DNA of 64,000 nucleotides from contig JAFZQP010000045.1 of assembly GCA_017620345.1 (NCBI GenBank), positions 1-64,000 on the forward strand, read 5' to 3'. Positions 55,638 through 62,267 of this stretch are shown piece after piece. Below the pieces are notes generated by a model that did no database searches, was not told where the DNA came from, and was given only the letters and a program-made list of their open reading frames with translations. The position numbers were made by a program, and so were the translations under genes. Source of the DNA: Lachnospiraceae bacterium. GTDB lineage: Bacteria > Bacillota_A > Clostridia > Lachnospirales > Lachnospiraceae. Each line of letters opens with the position of its first letter. The first letter of the stretch is position 1.

Positions 55638-56959
55638 TGTTCTCCTTTCATATTGTCCTCCGGTCCGTTTGACAGACCCTTTTGTGCAAGTATCGTCTGC
55701 AGTACCTGCGCATCGGTAGTCACATCAAGAACGGAATCCTTGAACAGTTTATTAAGCAGTCTGCCCAAAGCGGCGTTGATCGTATCGAGCGTTTTTTCTA
55801 TATCCTTTTTGGCCGATATGATCTGCTCCCCCGGCTCACTGACTCTGTCATATTCCCTGTATGCCCTCACAAGTTTCTCTGAAGTGGGCAGATAATAATC
55901 CATAAGTTCGTGTATGCGCGACATCTGATCCGGATGCTCCCTGACACCGACAAATATCTCACGAAGAAGTCCCTCGAGCCTGTCAAGTTTGGCGGATATC
56001 TCGACTCCCGGAATGTCGCGGTTCAGTTCGTTAAATCTCCTGATATAATCCTGTCCGTCGCGTATCATCCTGGACAGCTCTGCGGATTCTTCCGGCGACA
56101 ATGTGGGGAATTCCTGCTCATCCTCGCTACGAGCTGTAGTATCTATCACTCCGGAACTTCGGTCGCCTGCCGCAAGTTCAAGGTAATGTCCGAACACCTC
56201 ATCGGTCAGTATGAACGTCGTCTCCTTCTGATCCAGGTGTCCCTGCGGGAAAAATCCCGCCTGCAGAAGCTTTCTGAGTTCGCGTACGACCTTCTTCTCT
56301 GTCTTGTTAAGAAGGAGCGAAAGCGTTCTGATATCTATATACTGCCTTTTTCCTATCACCTCAACATAGCGTGCTGCTATCTTCGACAGTTTCTGCTGTG
56401 CTATGCCTCTTGCCAGAACAACACCGAAACCTGCCATAAAAGCAAGCGAAAAGAATATCCCTGTTCCGGTTACCGTGCCGGCGATGATACCCGCAAGAAG
56501 TCCGGATACGGAATATGCTGCGGTGATACCCAGACCGATACCTCCTACAAGACACCTCGCCACGGATGATGCGGCTCCGACATCGGTATAGGGAAATGCA
56601 AGTTCAGTAGAGCTTACGGCAGCCGGCCGCCTTTTCCGGTTTCTTCTGGCCTGCCTTGCCGCTTCGCGCTCTCTGCGCTCTTTTTCCATTTCTTCCCTGA
56701 CGCGCTGACGTTCCTGTTTAAGCGCCCTTTGGCGCTCGGCCGTATGTGTCTTTCCGGAAAAATCTTCATTCCTTGACGATAAAGGAACTCCCCCGCTCCC
56801 TCCCATGGCCTCGTTCATTTTGTCACCGACGCCGTCAAGGAAGTTGTCGACACTTCTGACTATCACGTCATTGAGTACCGACCAGTCGTTATTCTCTATA
56901 CCTTCGGAAAAAGCCCTTTCAAAGTCTTTCCCGATCCTGTTATCCTTCTTATCGGACAT
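55634..56959 (-). CDS. XpaC-like membrane protein paired with TelA
   Basis: This 441-aa protein has an N-terminal acidic region, a long Arg/Glu/Lys-rich coiled coil (about residues 75-110), two helices (about 130-175) and a cytoplasmic C-terminal half. That half begins with a winged-helix-like segment, YIDIRTLSLLLNKTEKKVVRELRKLL, then an extended helical part. XpaC was first named for hydrolysis of a chromogenic phosphate, but no hydrolase motif is visible, so that name should not be taken as function. The pair xpaC-telA is conserved in Firmicutes. It lies 4 nt after a lipoprotein gene. Confidence 0.88.
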   Translation of the reverse strand: MSDKKDNRIGKDFERAFSEGIENNDWSVLNDVIVRSVDNFLDGVGDKMNEAMGGSGGVPLSSRNEDFSGKTHTAERQRALKQERQRVREEMEKERREREAARQARRNRKRRPAAVSSTELAFPYTDVGAASSVARCLVGGIGLGITAAYSVSGLLAGIIAGTVTGTGIFFSLAFMAGFGVVLARGIAQQKLSKIAARYVEVIGKRQYIDIRTLSLLLNKTEKKVVRELRKLLQAGFFPQGHLDQKETTFILTDEVFGHYLELAAGDRSSGVIDTTARSEDEQEFPTLSPEESAELSRMIRDGQDYIRRFNELNRDIPGVEISAKLDRLEGLLREIFVGVREHPDQMSRIHELMDYYLPTSEKLVRAYREYDRVSEPGEQIISAKKDIEKTLDTINAALGRLLNKLFKDSVLDVTTDAQVLQTILAQKGLSNGPEDNMKGEQ

Positions 56960-56963
56960 TTGA

Positions 56964-58391
56964 TCAATTACCCTTCCGTCCGTGTGTAAGCTCCGGCTTC
57001 ATATCATCCGTCTCATCTTCCGGTATGACATCCTCTTCATCAAACACATATCTGATCCGGTCGCTGCCGCTGTTATAAGCTATGAGCCTGCCATCCCCTG
57101 CCATATAGAACATATCCACGGATCCGTCGCGGCGGATTATAAATCCCCTGTAATCGAGTGCAGGCGTTACTTCCTCATCCGTCATTCCTGCGTACAGTTC
57201 CTCTATATGGGCTGTCAGTTCGGCATCGGTAGTATCCATGATGGCCAGCGCATCACTTGGTTCAAGCGCACGCGTCTTCTTCTTGTCATAGCCGTAACAG
57301 CGTATATCGGGGTCCGATGTGTCCGCCGGATATGTTGCAAAAGTCGTTGCCACCTGAACATAATCATCCGTCGTTAACGGATAAGAGCATATCAGATGCC
57401 ATGACCCATCATCCAAAGGTGTATTTGCATACTCCAGTATCTCATGAGATATGCTCGCATTAAGCTCGTCCACTCCGGGAACATGTTCCTTGAACGAGCC
57501 GAAATACAACACTTCTTCAACATCCGCATATTTCGGATCTTCCTTATCATACGAATCATATCCGTACACCTGCATGACCGTCGTAAGATAAGGCATACCG
57601 TCTATCCTGTCCGAAGTCGCCCGGTCTCCCGGGCGGGAATCGGTTATCTCAAAATCAAAAAGTGCCCCCGTTGTCGTATCTCTTGTATTGGCCCTCATCG
57701 TATAAATGAAACTGACCATCTCCTCGCCTGTAACGGAATCGACAAGTGCAACTTTCATCTCCATCGATCCGTCGGAATACTGCGTCGCACTGACTACCTG
57801 CGGTTCGCTTGTTCCCCGGTCTCCTGACGTGAACTGATACTTAAGATCAGTGGTTATCCTTATATGCGCATCAGTATTCTCATCGCCAAAGGCACTTTCC
57901 GCGATCTGAGGTATCTCGGTAAGTTTTCCGAACATCGAGTAAATTATGTTGCTTACGGTTCTGGGATCGGCAATATAAGTTGTGCCCGCACGGCTTATAT
58001 CTATTTTCTCATCGTCACAGTTGTCGATATACAGATGGACACAGTGCCATACAAATTCATTGTTCTTGAAATCATATGCGCTCTGCATTTCAACACACGC
58101 CATGTTTATCGCATCACACAGTCCGACCATCCGCATAACGTTATCAGGCAGGGAATCTACATCAAGCTGCGTGGAAGTCTTGACCGGAATATCATTCGTT
58201 AATGCTTCTTCTGTCTCGGCATCAGTGTCTTCATCACCGCCTTCAACATCGTCAACGAGGATATCTCCGTCGGTAAGTGCGTCCACCTGGCCGAAACTGC
58301 TCTTTTCCACCCGCTCTTCTTTGCAGGCGCACAGTATAAATGCGCTTATCAGCACTACCGATATTATGATTTTACGACTGTTTCGTCCCAT
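56964..58391 (-). CDS. Lipoprotein of unknown function, first gene of the TelA operon
   Basis: This lipoprotein of about 475 aa starts at the ATG at 58391 (MGRNSRKIIISVVLIS), with lipobox LCAC; the longer frame adds a stretch without signal-peptide character. After the Cys comes an acidic Asp/Glu/Ser-rich spacer of about 50 residues. The mature domain (about 75-475) has Trp/Tyr-rich beta-like segments and no recognised enzymatic motif. It is the first gene after a good promoter and lies 4 nt before the XpaC-like gene. It may be the cell-surface sensor of the operon, an inference from position only. Confidence 0.8.
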   Translation of the reverse strand: MGRNSRKIIISVVLISAFILCACKEERVEKSSFGQVDALTDGDILVDDVEGGDEDTDAETEEALTNDIPVKTSTQLDVDSLPDNVMRMVGLCDAINMACVEMQSAYDFKNNEFVWHCVHLYIDNCDDEKIDISRAGTTYIADPRTVSNIIYSMFGKLTEIPQIAESAFGDENTDAHIRITTDLKYQFTSGDRGTSEPQVVSATQYSDGSMEMKVALVDSVTGEEMVSFIYTMRANTRDTTTGALFDFEITDSRPGDRATSDRIDGMPYLTTVMQVYGYDSYDKEDPKYADVEEVLYFGSFKEHVPGVDELNASISHEILEYANTPLDDGSWHLICSYPLTTDDYVQVATTFATYPADTSDPDIRCYGYDKKKTRALEPSDALAIMDTTDAELTAHIEELYAGMTDEEVTPALDYRGFIIRRDGSVDMFYMAGDGRLIAYNSGSDRIRYVFDEEDVIPEDETDDMKPELTHGRKGN

Positions 58392-58429
58392 TTTTATCCC
58401 CGGATCCGTGATCTGAACATACATAGTAT

Positions 58430-58457
58430 ATTCTATCATAATTTGGTTTTTTGTAAA
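58430..58457 (-). promoter_or_regulatory. SigA-type promoter of the lipoprotein-XpaC-TelA-EAL operon
   Basis: On the minus strand TTTACA (58452-58457) is followed after 16 bp by TAGAAT (58430-58435) with a TGA extension just before it. The predicted start is about 32 nt before the ATG at 58391. It sits right after the terminator of the upstream operon. Confidence 0.7.
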
Positions 58458-58463
58458 TATTTA

Positions 58464-58484
58464 AGGGGCGATGCGATCGCCCCT
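58464..58484 (-). terminator. Terminator-like hairpin after the hydrogenase-like EAL gene
   Basis: A perfect 9-bp GC-rich stem with a 3-nt loop (arms 58464-58472 and 58476-58484) lies about 20 nt past the stop. The tail on the minus strand is TTAAATATTT, a weak U-run; the plus-strand tail is TGTTTTAC. It separates two operons whose next promoter begins 7 nt away. Confidence 0.65.
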
Positions 58485-58503
58485 GTTTTACTGATTTTAT
58501 CTG

Positions 58504-61071
58504 CTATAAAAGCTTTATGAATTCATCCTCCGGCATCGGTCTTGCATAGTAATATCCCTGTATTACCCTGCACCCCATATCCGTCAGCATATCGGCCTGT
58601 TCCTTCGTCTCCACTCCCTCGGCTACTATCTCACATCCTAGTTCCTTTGTCATGTTTACAACGTGTGATATGATGATCTTTCCTTTATCCTTGTTCTCCT
58701 CTCCACGCAGGAATCCCATATCGAGCTTAACGATATCTATCGGTGCATCCTTCAGAAGGTTAAGAGACGAATAGCCGCTTCCGAAGTCGTCCATATTGAC
58801 TTTGAATCCCATATCCCTGATCTTCTGGAGTCTTCCGAATACCTCGTTATTATCACCCACGCATGCACTCTCCGTTATCTCAAACTGGATATACTCGCAT
58901 GCGGTCGGATAATGCCTTGCGATGGATTCGATAGCGGATACGGCACTGTCATCATTCAGGCTGATCCTCGATATATTGACAGAAACCGGGACGGCTGACT
59001 TTCCGTGGTCCAGCCATCCTGTCACAGTCCTGAAGGAGTTCTCCCAGACGTATCTGTCAAGTTCTGTTATGAACCCGTTCTTCTCGAATACAGGGATAAA
59101 AACACCGGGGCTGACAATGGAACCGTCTTCTCTGATCCATCTTGACAGCGCTTCTGCGCCGACCATTTTCTGTGAAGTATGATCATACTTAGGCTGGAGA
59201 TACAGAACAAACTCTCCGTTCTCTTTCGCTTTCTTCATCTTTTGCGTGACTTCGGCTTCCTCATACATGCTCTTCGACATCTCTTCGGTGTAGATCATGT
59301 ATGTATTCCTGCTCCTGTCCCGTGTCGTTCTGAAAGCGTATGTGGCATACAGTATCGCACGCCCTATTGTTATCGACATATCATTGATCTCAAACAGACC
59401 GAACTTCATAGAAAGAGGGAAATCCATGCCCATATGTGAAATGGATAACTGTGTATCCTCTTTGAACTTGGCAAGATTTTCCTGAGTATTTTCAAATATA
59501 CAGGCAAACACACCCGCACCGAGTCTTGCACACAGCCCTCTCTTATCCGAGAACTCCGCCAGTGTCTTGGCTATATAGCCGATCACAAGATCGCCGCCGG
59601 TATTACTGTACAGGTCGTTAATTCCTCCGAGTCCGTTTATATCTCCGACAACAAGCATGTACCTGGTACCCGGATGAACAGCGACAAGCGTGGATGCAAG
59701 CTTATGGAATCCTCTCTGGTTGGGAAGTCCGGTCAGCGAGTCTATCTCCAGCTGATTCTTCATCTCATCATTGAGATAATGAACGCATTCCTCGATCCTT
59801 GAATAACCGTTTGCAATGGCGCATGCCATCTCATAACAGTTCGTGTATCCGCAGGCCTGACAGTTAAGATTCCTCTTAACATCCGTAGTCTTATGCATTG
59901 ATTCGAATATCTCATCAACAACATTTTCCGGAACCGAGCATCTCTGGTGATAATCTTCTTCACCTTCCCATTCAAAATCAAACGGTTTGAGATCAACGAA
60001 CTTGTTTTCCAATTTTTCAAAGCGTTCATCCGGAGACAGCTCTCCGTCGTCAAGTCCCTGCACAGCCTTGCTGTATTTGCCGATATAACCTTCAACGGCT
60101 TCCGATGCTCCCAACGATACGTTTCCTATGGCAGGGCCGTCGATACATCCTGTATTGCACAGTTCAACCGTTACCATCGTCGGATGACTGGTATCCTCAA
60201 GCATGCGGAGATTATTAAGAAAGCCCCGGATCTTGGCATCGATCCCGGTACGTGATTTGAACAAAAGTCTCGGGGACAGGAATCTGGATACAACATGAGA
60301 GAACGCATCATTCTCACATATTATCGAACCTATGCTGTTTAGTTCCTCATCAAATCCGGAGTCAAATACCGAGATATCCCTGTCGCCTATCTGATCGAAA
60401 AGCGCCGAAAAACCTATGAGGTAATTGATGTTCCGTCCTGTATTGTATGAACTGAATTCATCGTATATCGCGGTACACGGGGACAGAAGTGCGAATCTTC
60501 CCTTAACTTCTTTGTACTTGCGGTAATATATCGCCGCACATACATTCGGCAGCTGTACCGGTATGAACTTGTTTATCGCTCCCGGTGCATAACGGGATAC
60601 GTAGTTGGAAAACCCGGGACACGTGTGTGCGAAAAACCTGTCACATGTACCGTCTTCACCGATATTGTTCCTCAGATATCTTATATGATAATAGAGGCTG
60701 ATCTCTCCTCCTATCGAAGCGTCAAATATACCCTTTATCCCAAGGGAACGAAGATACCCGAATACCTGCCTGGCCTTCTTTTCGCCATACGCAACGACAA
60801 ACGTCGGATCGACTATGACGTTTACTTCCGCGCCTCTCTTCATGTCATGCAGCATCTCTTCAAGACTGTCCTGGTACTGTCTTGCACCGTGTACGCACTC
60901 TTTTATACATCTGCCGCAATGTATGCAGTTCTTGTCGGATACATCTATACTGATCCTGCCCTCATCGTTGGCGGTCACATTTGCGCCGATGGCGGGGCAG
61001 ACATGAACGCAGCGGTTGCAGGCCACGCATTTATCGTTTGTATAGATCATTCCGTCATTGTATCTTCTCAT
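58504..61071 (-). CDS. Ferredoxin / [FeFe]-hydrogenase-like / GGDEF-EAL fusion, candidate redox-responsive c-di-GMP phosphodiesterase
   Basis: The chain starts with two [4Fe-4S] motifs (CVACNRCVHVCP, CIHCGRCIKEC). A [FeFe]-hydrogenase large-subunit domain (about residues 80-360) follows, with H-cluster-like HTCPG, SPC and ELCNTGC. An Fe-S domain (CQACGYTNCYEMACAIANGY) then precedes a degenerate GGDEF (GAGVF) and an EAL domain (about 610-855) with a full catalytic set: AEALSRW, NISR, EITES, DDFGSGYSS, KLDMGF, EGVETKEQ and QGY. It should therefore be an Fe-S-controlled c-di-GMP phosphodiesterase; hydrogenase catalysis is doubtful. The ATG at 61071 is preferred; a TTG at 61098 would overlap the FIST gene by 14 nt. 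It lies directly after the FIST gene and is probably co-transcribed. Confidence 0.93.
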   Translation of the reverse strand: MRRYNDGMIYTNDKCVACNRCVHVCPAIGANVTANDEGRISIDVSDKNCIHCGRCIKECVHGARQYQDSLEEMLHDMKRGAEVNVIVDPTFVVAYGEKKARQVFGYLRSLGIKGIFDASIGGEISLYYHIRYLRNNIGEDGTCDRFFAHTCPGFSNYVSRYAPGAINKFIPVQLPNVCAAIYYRKYKEVKGRFALLSPCTAIYDEFSSYNTGRNINYLIGFSALFDQIGDRDISVFDSGFDEELNSIGSIICENDAFSHVVSRFLSPRLLFKSRTGIDAKIRGFLNNLRMLEDTSHPTMVTVELCNTGCIDGPAIGNVSLGASEAVEGYIGKYSKAVQGLDDGELSPDERFEKLENKFVDLKPFDFEWEGEEDYHQRCSVPENVVDEIFESMHKTTDVKRNLNCQACGYTNCYEMACAIANGYSRIEECVHYLNDEMKNQLEIDSLTGLPNQRGFHKLASTLVAVHPGTRYMLVVGDINGLGGINDLYSNTGGDLVIGYIAKTLAEFSDKRGLCARLGAGVFACIFENTQENLAKFKEDTQLSISHMGMDFPLSMKFGLFEINDMSITIGRAILYATYAFRTTRDRSRNTYMIYTEEMSKSMYEEAEVTQKMKKAKENGEFVLYLQPKYDHTSQKMVGAEALSRWIREDGSIVSPGVFIPVFEKNGFITELDRYVWENSFRTVTGWLDHGKSAVPVSVNISRISLNDDSAVSAIESIARHYPTACEYIQFEITESACVGDNNEVFGRLQKIRDMGFKVNMDDFGSGYSSLNLLKDAPIDIVKLDMGFLRGEENKDKGKIIISHVVNMTKELGCEIVAEGVETKEQADMLTDMGCRVIQGYYYARPMPEDEFIKLL

Positions 61072-61084
61072 ATCACTGTCCGTA

Positions 61085-62209
61085 TCATTCAAAAACAAGG
61101 ATGAGCATTGTCTGGTTCAGGTGTCTGTATGAATGCTGTTCTCCGAATCCCGATACGCCTATATAGTCATCATAAAATGATGCCAGCGTCCTGTTGTAAT
61201 CCCCCATCTTATCATGCTCCACAAAATACTTCGTCCGGAGATAGCAGTTGATGACAAAACAGAACGACGGCTCGGGTATCAGCTCACGAACTCTCTGATC
61301 CGTCTGCTTCCATACATCTTCTACCGGATCGATCGGATCGAGCAGAACGACTCTTGTCTGATTATATATCCTCGAGAAGAACTTCATGCTGCCGTCCGCA
61401 AATTGTTCTCTTACAGCTATTATGCCAAGATCATCTTTTTCCAGCCTTCCCATAGGATGGAAAAAAGTGTGTGCCGCAAGTTCATCCTCGGGAACCGCAA
61501 GTGCATTTGCCACCGCTGATGTGGCAGTCTTGTGATCGAATTCATATACTTTTCTGGCATCACAGTCAACATCAGTTGCAACAAAGAAATGTTCCGTCAT
61601 CTTGAACATATTCTCTTTGATGATCCCGATCCTGCCTGTTTCATTATGGATCATGGCAAAAACGCAGGCGTCCATATACACTATCCCGTTGAGCGAAACA
61701 GCCGATGGTCTGTCGGGATTCTCAGCCGCTGCTGCGGTACATCCGCACAGCTGTATCGGCGAATCCTGCATGATATCGTGGAAGGTGTCCATTATTATCT
61801 CTTCACAGCTGTCAACGGACGCATTGAATTCAAGGCACACCGTGTTCTCATGTTCTATAGCGGCAAGTGCCTGGGTTATCGAATCACATGATCTTGAAGG
61901 ATATCTTGAAACCTCAAAAAGAACGCCTGTCGATACGGATATACCGCCTGTTACGGCAAGCACCGACAGTCCGTTCCTTATAACTCCCTTCGGTGAATAT
62001 AAAACGTTTGAAGTCATCCCGATGACTGTGGCATCCGGGAAAGAATTGGATAACATACGGGCATACCAGCCGAAGTTGGCATTATCCGAACAGAATATCA
62101 CAAGAGAAGGAACTATGGGTTCTCCGTCTTCCTTAAGTTGTTCCAGTATCTGAGGAAAGACTTTGCTGCCTATCTTCTCCTCAGCCTGTGCAACATAGCA
62201 CCTCTTCAT
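61085..62209 (-). CDS. FIST-domain sensor protein
   Basis: This 374-aa soluble protein has the FIST_N/FIST_C pattern: VIGMTSNVLYSPKG and LSVLAVTGGISVSTGV in the first half, and CTAAAAENPDRPSAVSLNG plus GVSGFGEQ near the end. FIST domains are thought to sense small ligands such as amino acids and occur with signalling domains. Here the gene precedes the hydrogenase-like EAL gene by less than 15 nt, so the FIST protein probably reports to that enzyme. The start has GGAGG 4 nt before the ATG. No signal peptide is present, so the ligand should be cytoplasmic. Confidence 0.88.
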   Translation of the reverse strand: MKRCYVAQAEEKIGSKVFPQILEQLKEDGEPIVPSLVIFCSDNANFGWYARMLSNSFPDATVIGMTSNVLYSPKGVIRNGLSVLAVTGGISVSTGVLFEVSRYPSRSCDSITQALAAIEHENTVCLEFNASVDSCEEIIMDTFHDIMQDSPIQLCGCTAAAAENPDRPSAVSLNGIVYMDACVFAMIHNETGRIGIIKENMFKMTEHFFVATDVDCDARKVYEFDHKTATSAVANALAVPEDELAAHTFFHPMGRLEKDDLGIIAVREQFADGSMKFFSRIYNQTRVVLLDPIDPVEDVWKQTDQRVRELIPEPSFCFVINCYLRTKYFVEHDKMGDYNRTLASFYDDYIGVSGFGEQHSYRHLNQTMLILVFE

Positions 62210-62239
62210 AAAGCCTCCGTTACACGCCCCCTGTGTATC

Positions 62240-62267
62240 ATTATATCACAAATATCACAGTTTTGAA
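62240..62267 (-). promoter_or_regulatory. Possible promoter of the FIST/hydrogenase-EAL operon
   Basis: A perfect TATAAT (62240-62245 on the minus strand) with an extended TGA lies 31 nt before the FIST ATG. The -35 candidate TTCAAA (62262-62267, 16-bp spacing) is weak and lies inside the end of the upstream gene. The extended -10 alone may suffice. Confidence 0.55.

Noticed and set aside
54807..55895. A 362-codon open frame on the plus strand
   Set aside because: It is antisense to telA and the XpaC-like gene. Its Leu/Cys/His-rich translation looks like a shadow of helical coding sequence.
54501..56959. Reading telA and xpaC as proven tellurite resistance and phosphate hydrolysis genes
   Set aside because: The family names are historical; no metal-binding or hydrolase motif is visible.
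58504..61071. Calling the Fe-S protein a true H2-producing hydrogenase
   Set aside because: The first H-cluster motif has only one Cys, and the chain ends in GGDEF-EAL domains, so a sensory role is more likely.
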